DNA of 64,000 bases from positions 310,001 to 374,000 of the forward strand of contig JAGQDJ010000016.1 in the NCBI GenBank assembly GCA_022885665.1. The letters run 5' to 3'. How positions within the stretch are numbered: position 1 is the first letter of the stretch; every line of letters starts with the position of its first letter. The DNA comes from Triops longicaudatus (Eukaryota; Arthropoda; Branchiopoda; Notostraca; Triopsidae). Shown one piece after another: positions 54,883-63,741 of this stretch. Position numbers and translations under genes: made by a program. The notes under the pieces were generated by a model. The model did not search any database and had not been told where the DNA came from. It worked only from the letters and a program-made list of their open reading frames with translations.

Positions 54883-55095
54883 ATGGGCTTCATAAATCCC
54901 CCTTTGCATTTCGCGAGCTGCTTGGAGAAATGGCAGAAACTCGCCGGGTGGCAGCAAAAGATAGCTCATAAACTCCGAGTACTATGTAACCGCTATGGCG
55001 AATTCCGTCATGTTTGCCAAGTTCGCCATCTTACGATAATTTATGGACTTCACGAAAAGAGTCAGCACCGAATTGCCTCAGTATTGTTGACGTAA
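54883..55095 (+). CDS. Candidate 70-residue ORF, unknown function
   Basis: ATG at 54883 opens 70 residues ending in TAA. The translation is balanced: Met-Gly-Phe-Ile-Asn-Pro-Pro-Leu-His-Phe, a Trp-Gln-Lys-Leu-Ala-Gly-Trp-Gln-Gln-Lys helix, two Cys and a basic His/Arg-rich middle. It is a GC-richer island within AT-rich flanks, which makes chance openness less likely than in GC-rich DNA. No family is recognised; a plus frame at 55258-55446 and its minus-strand counterpart follow without ATG. Confidence 0.25.
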   Translation: MGFINPPLHFASCLEKWQKLAGWQQKIAHKLRVLCNRYGEFRHVCQVRHLTIIYGLHEKSQHRIASVLLT

Positions 55096-56612
55096 CGTTC
55101 TCCCGTAGTCAAAACCTTACATAAAAGTAACGTCAATCGAAGTCTGCAAGATTAACGGATAATGAAACTTACCGGTTTTAAAGCTGATATGCGCATTTAG
55201 AAGCGCTTGTCAGAAAATATGTTGTTGCAATAGTAATTGACTAGAAGTTGAAATCATGTGTTCTCCTGGGAAATAGTGTTTCATTTGTCCTTTACACGAA
55301 AAATCTCTTCCAGAGACTTTGCTGTTACAAAGAGAGAAATTACCATATACCACATACGCTATTGTTATGGTAGCTTCCAAAGCTGTAAGGACAATGAAGG
55401 AAGAGTTGCTTTGTCTCCAAAACTTAATTTCTCCGAATGCTTGTGAGAAACCGTCGTGGTAAAACACGCACCATAGTTGTAAAGCTTTTGCTGCATTGTT
55501 GCTAAAGCTTTTGTCTCAACGCATTATGGCATTTGGTGAAATGCGAGACGCACATTTTGCAGGTGTAACGATCCGTTTATTCTGTTGGCAAAGCATGGAC
55601 TCGTAAAAGAAAAAACATTTTGTTAGCATAGTATGTGTCGTGGTACTATCGAATTTTCATAAAAATACCGTAAACTGAACTTCTTAACACCGTAGGTAAC
55701 ATTGGTATATTTGACGTGTTGAATTATGATTATGCATGATTATGTATTTACCGATAAATGGATTTTGAGCGAAGTCATGCTTAGAACATATCCCGCATTC
55801 CTTTGTCGTGTTCGATTATTTATTTTTGGATTTATTTTATCTATTTTGTTGTCTTTTTTTACCATCCGTGTAGCTTTGAGTTTTATTTTCGTCCATCCGT
55901 AATCTTCTTTTTTTATCAATTTTTCATTTTTTCTAGATTTGTTGCATTGTTTTTGCTGGTTTTGCTCGTTTTATTTTAAGTTTTTTATTTTGTAGGTTTG
56001 GTTTCATTGTAGGTACTGTACGTTATTTTTGAATGTTTAAGGCATAGAGGCATTACAAAAAGGGGGAAGTACACTGGGCATGAAAGGGGCAGGCATAGTC
56101 GTGTCATGGGGGAGCAGTTTCATTGTTGCCTTGTGGCAGTCGGCCATTTTGGATGTCGATCCGAAGGCTTAGAGTGGTGCAGGCCTAGGAACAAAAGCGC
56201 CAAGTTGAAGTTGTACGCCACCAACCAGGTCCGTTGCTTGCGCGCTGTCGAACCTACATTGGATGAAAGTCAGTTGACCTGTCACGTAAATCTTGTGACA
56301 CATCCAGCATCCCGGAGGCTGGGGAGGTGAGGCATAAATCTCTTTTGGGGTGGCACAAGAAGGGGAGACGGGAAGCAAAAATTGTGCAGCATATATATTC
56401 AAAGTTTGGTGACGCGTTAAATATTCTTCGATCCACCGCCCGCCAAGTTTTATGAACTTGTGAAATTTTCTTTACCGGCGGTTCTAAGGGCTTGTACCCT
56501 CCTACGCACGCCCCAAACACTATTGACCAGTTTAGCGCAACGCAGCCCCGTAACTTGAAACCGTTTTCGTGGGGTTTATGGAAAAGAAAAAATTAATAAT
56601 AAATCAAGCAAG
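55096..56612. other. AT-rich stretch and YY1-like motif
   Basis: 55.5-56.05 kb is AT-rich. Around 56135 the plus strand reads GTCGGCCATTTTGG, the reverse of a YY1-type AAAATGGCCGAC, which could mark a leftward start; the minus ORF from that ATG is short. Overlapping 72-88-codon frames at 56106-56520 are unsupported. Confidence 0.3.
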
Positions 56613-56891
56613 ATGAAGAAATTCAAATTACCTGATAAATTGAGTGAAATTAAAATACCTAACTACGGTTTCCAAATGAAAAAAAAAAAAGAAAAGAAAA
56701 GTATAAAAAATGCGAGTATTATTAGAAACATAAATCTAATAGTAAAATCACAACAAAAAAAGAGCCTCGTTATAAAGAACCCACTGGGTGCAGAAAAACC
56801 GTCTGGTATATACAAAATTTGTTGTGCAGACGCTTTACTGTGTAGATGTATAACAACGGTGATAGGGTCTATTCCAACCAACAGTTTATAA
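56613..56891 (+). mobile_element. Penelope-like element fragment (GIY-YIG junction)
   Basis: ATG at 56613 opens 92 codons in AT-rich DNA. The translation is Lys/Ile/Asn-rich and reads Asn-Ile-Asn-Leu-Ile-Val-Lys-Ser, then Lys-Pro-Ser-Gly-Ile-Tyr-Lys-Ile-Cys-Cys (residues about 68-77). In Penelope-like retroelements the linker between reverse transcriptase and GIY-YIG endonuclease has this form: a strand with a Lys-Ser pair, a short spacer, then Ser-Gly-(Ile/Val)-Tyr-Lys-Ile-x-Cys. The expected Tyr-x-Gly half of the nuclease does not follow in frame, so the copy is truncated or frameshifted. The identification rests on a short motif; a host GIY-type protein is less likely. Confidence 0.4.
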
Positions 56892-57570
56892 ATGGTTTAA
56901 ATATAAAAAAGTTTGCTATATCGAGGTTCTTATGTGTCAAAAAGGAGAGAAAATGTACGAGAAAATAAATAAAATGCAATATCAAGAAAATGCTCAATTT
57001 GTTAAGCTCTAATGGAAATAGTGCATTAAAACCTCGTAACAGATACCGGTTTTAACAGACAACCGGCTATTTTGTACAAGCCAGGAATGTCTCAGGCGAA
57101 ACAGAAAAGTTGAAGATTGTAGGCGAGGTACATTAACACCCCAAACAATCATAGTTTCCATGTTAGGTTAGGTTAACACTGTTACAGAAAAACGCAGGAA
57201 GACTGAATAGCACTTAATTTAGGGTTGTGTTGTGTTTGACATGTTAGTTTGAAGAATCTTCGCCGTGAGAAAATTCGAAATCGTACACTTCCTTCATTTT
57301 TTTTCTTTTTTCTTTTTTTTTTACAAATAAAGACTACAAAACTTTTGTGAAGGTTAAGATGTGTTATTTTTGGGGAAAATTACGGTTGAGCAGCAACGTT
57401 TTATAGGTGGGTGGCTTAGAGGGTATTGGGGTGGGGTTAACCCACCCAGGCCGTAAAACTAGATGGAAAAAGCAAGTCACGTGTATTGGAGGCTATTACG
57501 TGGTCTTAGCTAGATGAGCAATTTGGGAGCTTAGTAGTCTTGAGGTCAGGTAAATTTAGTTCTGGCAGTG
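56892..57570. other. AT-rich spacer with Tigger-like and TTAGG-like words
   Basis: Around 57028-57070 AAAACCTCGTAACAGATACC and ACCGGTTTTAACAGACAACC resemble decayed Tigger-like ends. GTTAGGTTAGGTTAAC at about 57163-57178 contains two copies of TTAGG, far too short to call telomeric. A T-rich run lies at 57295-57323. Confidence 0.35.
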
Positions 57571-57580
57571 TATATATAAA
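57571..57580 (+). promoter_or_regulatory. TATA box before a 70-codon ORF
   Basis: TATATATAAAG is a canonical TATA box. Transcription would start near 57604, 45 bp before the ATG at 57649. Confidence 0.35.
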
Positions 57581-57648
57581 GTTGCCCAATTCCGGACCGT
57601 TTTAAAGGCCTACTATAGGCTTATTTCCTTTTTCCAAACGCGACTCGC

Positions 57649-57861
57649 ATGCGAGACAAAATGATCCTTGTGCTTGGGTTCCTTTCACGCTCTTTTAGTC
57701 AAGTCCAAGTCAATCAGGACCACCTGGGGAAACTCATTTTTTTTTTCGATGTGGACGGTATTGCTGACCTGTGTTGCCAAGTGCACACGAGGCAATCTTA
57801 CTTTCCTGCACTTGCGAGTCCTCTTGATAGCCCCTCAGGGCTGAAGCGAATATTCAAATGA
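57649..57861 (+). CDS. Candidate 70-residue ORF behind a TATA box
   Basis: ATG at 57649 lies about 45 nt downstream of the start predicted from the TATA box. The product begins Met-Arg-Asp-Lys-Met-Ile-Leu-Val-Leu-Gly-Phe-Leu, which would pass as a short signal or anchor sequence, then Gln-Val-Gln-Val-Asn-Gln-Asp-His. A Phe-Phe-Phe-Asp-Val-Asp segment, two Cys and a Pro/Ser-rich end follow to TGA. A possible exon lies 170 bp further on (58032). No family is recognised. Confidence 0.25.
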   Translation: MRDKMILVLGFLSRSFSQVQVNQDHLGKLIFFFDVDGIADLCCQVHTRQSYFPALASPLDSPSGLKRIFK

Positions 57862-58031
57862 ATGCCAACTTTGCCTGCGTTTCGCGAAGAACCAAAAAGA
57901 ATTTTTTCTTCCCTTTTTTCATTTCGAGATTGACTTCTTCTGCAAGATTTGATGCTTGTGTGTCATTTCGTTTGTTCAGTCTTGAAATATTTTAAAGTTG
58001 AAACGTCTAAAAACGTGCCTTGATTGCACAG

Positions 58032-58213
58032 GCTGAAAATGCCGTAAAAATGAGGAAAAAAAGGTACACGAAGGTACTGAAGCGAGTTTCTTCCCTGGGA
58101 GTTGCTGCATTGCAGACAGAGTCAGTGGCATGGCACATGCTTTTTCAGATGACCCAACGCAAAAGGGTCATCAGGGAGCTCCGGCTGCAGATGAGTACAA
58201 GTCTCGAAGAATT
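58032..58213 (+). CDS. Possible internal coding exon, 182 nt
   Basis: The stretch is bounded by an acceptor-like GATTGCACAG (ending 58031) and a donor-like TT|GTATGT at 58214. It is open in one frame throughout, reading Ala-Glu-Asn-Ala-Val-Lys-Met-Arg-Lys-Lys-Arg-Tyr, then a long amphipathic, Leu/Arg/Gln-rich helix-forming sequence ending Ser-Leu-Glu-Glu-Leu. Codon use is even and the composition resembles a coiled or helical protein. The acceptor's pyrimidine tract is poor. No partner exon was firmly identified, though the TATA-linked ORF at 57649 is a possible upstream one. No family is recognised. Confidence 0.3.
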
Positions 58214-59006
58214 GTATGTATTTCTCACGAGTTTCGCCCTCCCAAAGTAAGAAACTTGTCCCGTCCCATCTCCCTGTGACGATGAAAGTCAACTTTCTAG
58301 CCCCTTGGGTGTACTTTTACCCCCCGAATGAAAAAAATTAAAGGAAACCTTCCAGAGAGCGAAAAAAATATAAAACAAAACAGTTTTGTGTGATAGCCGC
58401 AGGCAATCTTATTTTGTCCTATATCAGAAAACCGTATTGTCAGCGTTTTTGGGCCAAAAGTGGATTCAGTAAACCCCGTAATTCACCCTGTTCCGCTCCA
58501 GTTGGTATTTGGCGTATTTCTTTGCTATTTTTAGCTCAGGAAATGTGAATGGCCCCAGGCTTTGTCACGTTTTAGGGAACAATAGGCGGTGCGTGCGTAG
58601 CGTACGCATTTTTACCCAGTATCGCGCAATAAAAGTAGTCATATTTATTCTGGCACTGTCAAGGGGGTGGAGGATTGGGGGGTGGATGTGGCGAATTGAA
58701 ATCCGAAAGAAGGGGAAGAAAGACTTTTAACGGATAGTTGTCACCCACCCTGATGGTGTAGTCACCCCCGATAATTCATTCTTTAGACAACGTATTGCAC
58801 TGCACTGTTGCGGAATTGTAGCACGTTATAGATTTGGGTGCAGTTAACTCCACCTCCCACTTTGATGAGAATATAGCAGCGTGTTTTCATGTTCATGGTC
58901 GCCTGGGTTAGCTACTCCAGTTATTGACTGAGCTCGCTTTAGCGATGATACCCATGTGCCTATGCCTTGATTGTTTTTCACACGGACGAGCTGCCACTAA
59001 GTAAGT
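58214..59006. other. Unassigned stretch
   Basis: A plus frame at 58509-58730 (73 codons) is unsupported. No promoter or repeat is evident. Confidence 0.35.
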
Positions 59007-59336
59007 TTGGAACGTTTTGCAGGGAGTTTTCGTGAAAGTGACGTTTTTTTAGCTATTTTTTCTGGTTCCCTGTTGCGCTACTTGAACCGCGTCCCGTTGG
59101 TAACACCGATCTTGTGTTGCTTTTTTTGGTCTTTTGTTGACTCCAATGAATGTTGGACTTATATGAGTTGTAAAGAAGAGAAAAGATCTTTAGACAAGCA
59201 GATACTTGAGCGTCGAGAAAAAAGTTTTTATTGTGGAACTAGCGTTGAAACCAGCGCCAAATTTGCAGCCTGTCTTTTTTCTTTTATTGTCGCTTATTTT
59301 TTTTTCCGAAGGAAGGGAAAAATTGCAGATGTGTAG
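59007..59336 (+). CDS. Open frame after an acceptor, 109 codons, doubtful
   Basis: The frame has no ATG start. An acceptor-like GTTTTGCAG ends at about 59021, after which the frame is open to TAG at 59334. It encodes two hydrophobic segments (about residues 14-24 and 84-99), a Cys/Trp-rich loop and a Lys/Glu/Arg-rich stretch between. A second frame is open across 59206-59502. It could be one exon of a membrane protein or chance in T-rich DNA. Confidence 0.15.
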   Translation: MERFAGSFRESDVFLAIFSGSLLRYLNRVPLVTPILCCFFWSFVDSNECWTYMSCKEEKRSLDKQILERREKSFYCGTSVETSAKFAACLFSFIVAYFFFRRKGKIADV

Positions 59337-59803
59337 AAAGCTCCTTAGTCCGCAACCTACGCCAGTTATCGAGAGTCGTCGGGAAACGGTTTTCTTGCCA
59401 CAAACCAATACCGTCGTGTGCTGCCTTGATTTCTTCGCGGCTTTCTCAAACGTGTGCTTGCGCGAGTTGGGATTGTATGGAGCCCTCCTTCATCTTGGTT
59501 AAAAATTCATGGCCGAGGGCTGCAACACAAACAAAATTTATAAATGCCAGGTTAGGACTTTTTGCTGCTTCTTGCAAGCTTTGCGTACACAAACTTGCAT
59601 TACTTTCCCTTGTAATACTCGTTTCGTGGCTGCAGTGCTGACTAGTGCTAAGTTATACGGACATAATTAGCTCGAAGTTTTTAAGTTAATGCCAAACAAG
59701 AAGTCTGATGCCCGACTCCCTTAAAAAAAAACACATATTTTAACGGAGCAGAGTTGAAAATCGTGCAGGGCACCCTGGCACCGAACGAGTGACGCTCTTG
59801 CAG
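59337..59803. other. Spacer before the best-supported gene start
   Basis: A frame at 59426-59641 has an internal ATG with a hydrophobic end; it has no supporting signal. Otherwise empty. Confidence 0.3.
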
Positions 59804-59928
59804 CCGCCATTGTGGTTTGTTTATCAGCTGGGTATCAGTGCTTGGGCAAAGAAAAGGCTTGAATAGAGGAATATCTCAAGTATTTGTTTAATTTTGGGGG
59901 CATTTACCTGGGTGATTTTGGGATTAGT
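59804..59928 (+). promoter_or_regulatory. YY1-type promoter motif and 5' leader
   Basis: GCAGCCGCCATTGTGG (59800-59815) contains CCGCCAT, the reverse complement of the YY1-type ATGGCGG motif common at the transcription start of TATA-less animal genes. It lies about 115 bp upstream of the ATG at 59929, a normal leader length. No TATA box is seen in the 60 bp before it. The leader contains no upstream ATG in good context. Confidence 0.45.
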
Positions 59929-60050
59929 ATGGAATCCGCGCCGTGGAGTTCCAACACTGCGCCGAACGCGTCCAGTTCGCGTGCAGATCCTTCTCAATTT
60001 GCTTATTTGTGGTCACCGTTTACCCGAGCCAACGACGTCTCAGCTGTCCG
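59929..60050 (+). CDS. First coding exon (40 codons) of an unrecognised gene
   Basis: ATG at 59929 (GTATGGAA) opens 40 codons plus two bases that end exactly at a consensus donor, CCG|GTGAGT, at 60051. The product is Ser/Ala/Asn-rich at first (Met-Glu-Ser-Ala-Pro-Trp-Ser-Ser-Asn), then Gln-Phe-Ala-Tyr-Leu-Trp-Ser-Pro-Phe-Thr and Asn-Asp-Val-Ser-Ala-Val. Codons are varied, with a high G/C share. A motif-bearing promoter, a leader of normal length, an open frame and a perfect donor make this the best-supported gene in the window. I do not recognise the protein; the C-terminal half of the exon looks globular and should be conserved. The intron phase is 2, so the next exon must supply one base to complete the codon. 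Confidence 0.55.
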
Positions 60051-61170
60051 GTGAGTGAAACCATTTCCGGAAATGCAAAAACAAAAAGCTAAGCCCAGCT
60101 TTCGCACAGAACGCATACTAACTCACAAGATATCTGTGACACGCAAGTCACGTGTGCAGATTAGGAAAAGAAAAAGCGTCCATGTATCGATTTAGAGTAT
60201 TGGGGCTTTTAAGTTTATTAATTCACAATCACGAAAGGCTTTTAGCCAGCTTGTCTGATTCATGTGTTTCGGATGCCTGGGCAATAAGTTAGATATTTTC
60301 GATTGTAGCTGTATTATATCACTGGAACGTCAAGAGTCCCGAATGAGCACTAAGAGTTATTTAAGCAAGGTATACGACGAGACAAGAAATCACCAACAAG
60401 CTCGCTGTTGTCGTGTCTGTGAGTTAATTTATAACCCAGGAATATAAGTAAAAATTGGCACGTTTGCAGAAAAAGAGCCAGAAACGTGTTTCCTGCTGTC
60501 TTTCACACCACAAAGCACATTTTCATTGTTAGCACGCTTTGAAAGTCCTGGACAAAAGTCAAACCAGACCCAGAAAAAAAGCAAGTAATTCTACAACAAT
60601 GAAAAATACATAAATAAGCCAATGTAAAAAAACGGCAACTTTTTGTCTACTTTATCATTTGGCCACGACAACAGTTAGTTTTTGAAAATTGACGCTTTTT
60701 TATGAAATTACACGTCGAGCTATGAAGTAATTGTTAGAAACCAAGAAAGAACAACATAGTAACAATATGAAAGCAAAGTTTTGAGAAATATCTTTGAAAA
60801 AAATGTACACGAATGCAAAAAAATGCTAAAAAGACCCTCTATTTTGTGATACTGACCACAATGAACATTCTAAACTGTAAAAAAAAAATAATCTTTTTAA
60901 GTCTTGTAATAACTTCGACAATAACGGTAGTTAAATTACCTTTGTGCCCCCAAAAAAGTAGAAACGCAAATAGCAATAATTTAGATACTTTTATGAGTGT
61001 TGGTAAAGAGTTTCTGGCTCATAAACCGGTGACGTATCGTCCAAACACTGAAAAATCCATTTTTCGCGTTACATACCATGTTACACGTAACTTAAGACTC
61101 AAAAGAGGGACCGTTCGTAAAGCAGCTCAAAACAAAACACAAGTCATTACAAGGAGATATGAGCCACCTT
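60051..61170 (+). other. Start of the first intron; otherwise empty
   Basis: Follows the donor at 60051. A 134-codon plus frame at 60813-61217 is AT-rich and starts at an A-rich ATG region; no domain is recognised. No acceptor with matching phase and an open frame was found in the rest of the window. Confidence 0.35.
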
Positions 61171-61362
61171 TTACCCCCCTGCATGCTCCTGATAAGACGG
61201 TATTCTTGTCACCATAACTTCTCGTTTCACCTCCTCCGCTGTTGTATGTATAAAGTCAACCTGACCTTCGCGAGGTGTGAGCTTGCTGTCATAACTTAGG
61301 AAACTTAATTGCTGACCCTTTTGGGCAATTCCGCAAAATTTTCCCCACTCACTTGGGCCCAT
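61171..61362 (-). CDS. Candidate 63-residue minus-strand ORF
   Basis: ATG at 61362 on the minus strand opens 63 residues: Met-Gly-Pro-Ser-Glu-Trp-Gly-Lys-Phe-Cys-Gly, Leu-Ser-Phe-Leu-Ser-Tyr-Asp, Leu-Thr-Pro-Arg-Glu-Gly-Gln-Val-Asp, a Glu-Glu-Val-Lys-Arg-Glu helix and a short Gly-rich end. The same frame is open upstream to 61494 (107 codons in all). The translation is unusually protein-like. It would lie antisense in the intron of the 59.9 kb gene. No family is recognised. Confidence 0.25.
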   Translation of the reverse strand: MGPSEWGKFCGIAQKGQQLSFLSYDSKLTPREGQVDFIHTTAEEVKREVMVTRIPSYQEHAGG

Positions 61363-61781
61363 TTGGGGGGTGATGGGGTTAAAGTGGCGACGTTGGTCCT
61401 GCGACGCTGAAAGTTGCAGCAATTTTGCACAAAGAAAGTTGCGACGAGGGTGGAACAAGTACTGAGGGTAATTTTGCGGGCCGAATTTGGCCAAGTTGGT
61501 CTAGGCTAACTTTAATCAAGCTAAAAAGTGGAATCTGGCCACAAAGTAAGCCCTGAGTGCAGGAAGCTTCTGGAATTGGCATAGCTAATCATCATTTACC
61601 ACGTTCCTCCCGTTTTCCGCCCCCGGAGTTTTAATTCTGTACGAGTACGTGGAAGGGGAAGAAAACATGTTGTGCTTTTAGCCCGAGTATTGCCCTACTG
61701 ACTAGGGTATCTAGCTAACTCTCTGTGTCGAGGCTCAAGGAGCCTGGGGAAGGCTTAATATTCTGTATGCATGTGAGTGTA
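61363..61781. other. Unassigned stretch
   Basis: A minus frame from ATG at 61582 (67 codons, Leu/Pro-rich) overlaps the frame described above. No further feature is supported. Confidence 0.3.
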
Positions 61782-61909
61782 TGTGTGTGTGTGTGTGTCT
61801 GTTGGAGCTAAAGTAGCAAGTTGTATGTGCTTCGCCAGGCAGCCTTATTAGGTCATTGCCAAGGCAGGGTTAGAACAACTTTCCAACTCGGGGGGCACAC
61901 ACACACACA
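61782..61909. repeat. Facing (TG)n and (CA)n microsatellites
   Basis: (TG) repeats at 61782-61798 and (CA) repeats at 61896-61909 face each other across about 97 bp, with a few outer bases also complementary (CATGTG on both sides). Together they can pair as one long stem. Confidence 0.6.
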
Positions 61910-61991
61910 GAGGCATGTGTTAGTCGAGGAATGCTGATGGGATCCATCTCAAACACATAAGAGAGACCGGGAGGAGCGAACATTATTCCCC

Positions 61992-62408
61992 ATGGTATCA
62001 CACATGGGCCCATGGCAACTCCAGTCGCCCCCAACTTTCTTGGAGTTTCGGCTGGCTTTTTTCTTTGGCGCTGCACGAGAAGGATTACACGGGGAAAACG
62101 AAAATGTAACTGTCTCCCGGCAAGAGATATCCCCGTGGAATGATGATAGGGACCCGGGGTCCATGTTAAGCTTATGTAGACTAACGCTGTAAAAACGAGT
62201 GGCGTCTTTTTATACACTTCGAGAGGAAAGAGAGACGTGTCAGTGTACGGTACACTACACCAGCTTGTGGGAGTCTTTTCGTGTTAACCCACATCTCCGA
62301 GGATCTTGTCTGATTCCATCACGTAGGGATGTGGCAGAGATAGAGAAATGGTACAGTAATAGTAGTGGTATGTTTAGACATGGCTGGGACCCAATATCCG
62401 GGAACTGA
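61992..62408 (+). pseudogene. 139-codon frame broken by one stop
   Basis: ATG at 61992 opens 66 residues to TAA (62190-62192), and the same frame is open again to TGA at 62406-62408. The first half has a Pro/Gln/Ser segment, a hydrophobic Leu-Ala-Phe-Phe-Phe-Gly and Asn/Glu/Asp-rich stretches; the second has Arg-Glu-Glu-Arg, two Cys and a Trp-Tyr-Ser-Asn-Ser-Ser segment. Two minus frames (62319-62660, 62255-62488) are open over the second half, so GC-rich composition may explain part of it. A gene fragment with one disabling stop is the alternative. Confidence 0.2.
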
Positions 62409-63456
62409 TGTCGAAGCGCGCCACATTTCCCGAATTTGTTCCAGTAAAGCCTTGGGATTTGGCTTGGAATGAAAACAGATAGGGGCATAATGAAGGGTAA
62501 AATAGGGAATGAAGGTAAAGAGAAGAAGGGGAAAAAAACTTATTAAGCGGTAGTCAGTTTTTAGACGGCTTTTATTTATTCGTTTCATTTCCGTGGGCCA
62601 GGAGGGGCCGATATAGCTGAGTCTGGAAAGAACCCGAGTTGGTGCTACTGGGCCGGCCAAACAGAAAAGGATTGCTGTCGTAAAAACGGCGGGTAGCAGG
62701 TGCTTTGATATAGTTCAGAACGTGTAATACCAGGGAGCTTGGCTTGCTGAGCCTTCCCAGAGACGTAAAGTCTGATTTGTTCTAATCAAAACCGCGGCCC
62801 AGATGACCAAAACAATCGCTGCTTCCCGCCAGTTTCATTGTTGGCTTATTTGCTGGGGTTTCGGCACCAGGGAAAGTTATCATCCAAGACGTAGCAAATT
62901 AGTTTGGGTGCGTTAAACCGAAGGTTTGAAAGGAAATGTGGTGAGAAGCGTGTTTTATTTTAGAAAATTAGCTCATTTTTTCAAATTAGGCCAAAAACTG
63001 TAGGGAAACATAATAAGTTACGCGTAAAACTACGGGTTTTGTTGCAAAACAGTGAGTCTTGTAGCAGTTTAATGTGAAAGTGCGTAAAAGTGTACTCGGC
63101 TGTTTCTATAGTAAGGCTTTATTACGCTCTCGGATGCATTTACACTCGTGTACATAATAAAATTCTCTCCTTCGCTATAATTTGATTATTCCCGTCACAG
63201 TTTTACTTTGCACTTGATACCGAAAATTTGTTCCTAAATATTTTTGTAAATATTTTATATTATATTTTATTTTATGTGTTTTTTTTTACTATGTTTGACT
63301 CTCTGTACTTAGAAACGGAACCTTATTTATGTTATTCTGACGCAGTTTTGCATTAAGCACTTATATGACGAACCTGCACCTGAATTGTGCATATAGTTAT
63401 GCACTTCAATGTACACTTAAGAATACTTGTAAGAAACTTCTCGAAACCAGAAAGAA
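62409..63456. other. Unassigned, becoming AT-rich
   Basis: A minus frame at 62319-62660 extends in from the left. From 62.9 kb the DNA is AT-rich and appears empty. Confidence 0.35.
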
Positions 63457-63741
63457 ATGTGTTCAGATGCACACGGCGCTTTTTTCTTTACGTTTACAGA
63501 ACTCGGAAGCGTAAAGGCCGTTTACTATAACCGGCTTTGCTTTATAAAATGGATGCGTTCTAGCAAGATTCTATTGTACATTGAATTAGAAAGTAAAGCT
63601 GCGATATTTTCATGCAAAGCATGTCTTGTGATAAAGTATAAGCGCACGTGTATCAAGTCTGATATTTTTGGAGGTAGAAGAAACGTAACACTGAGTACTT
63701 TGAGACTAAGTTGGTTGAATTCAAACGTTAAGGGGCGATAG
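63457..63741 (+). CDS. Candidate 94-residue ORF or exon
   Basis: ATG at 63457 (GAAATGT) opens 94 codons. Inside it, a good acceptor-like pyrimidine tract (CTTTTTTCTTTACGTTTACAG) ends at about 63500, so an exon starting at 63501 is an alternative. The product contains Tyr/Cys/Lys-rich stretches and a Ser-Cys-Lys-Ala-Cys pair. An exon starting at 63501 in this frame begins with two bases before the first full codon, which does not match the phase needed by the 59.9 kb exon. No family is recognised. Confidence 0.2.
   Translation: MCSDAHGAFFFTFTELGSVKAVYYNRLCFIKWMRSSKILLYIELESKAAIFSCKACLVIKYKRTCIKSDIFGGRRNVTLSTLRLSWLNSNVKGR

Noticed and set aside
57163..57178. TTAGGTTAGG as arthropod-type telomere repeat
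   Set aside because: Only two units; too short to be telomeric or a telomere scar.
63501..63700. Second exon of the 59.9 kb gene
   Set aside because: The acceptor at about 63500 is good, but the phase required by the 60051 donor would hit a stop after four codons.
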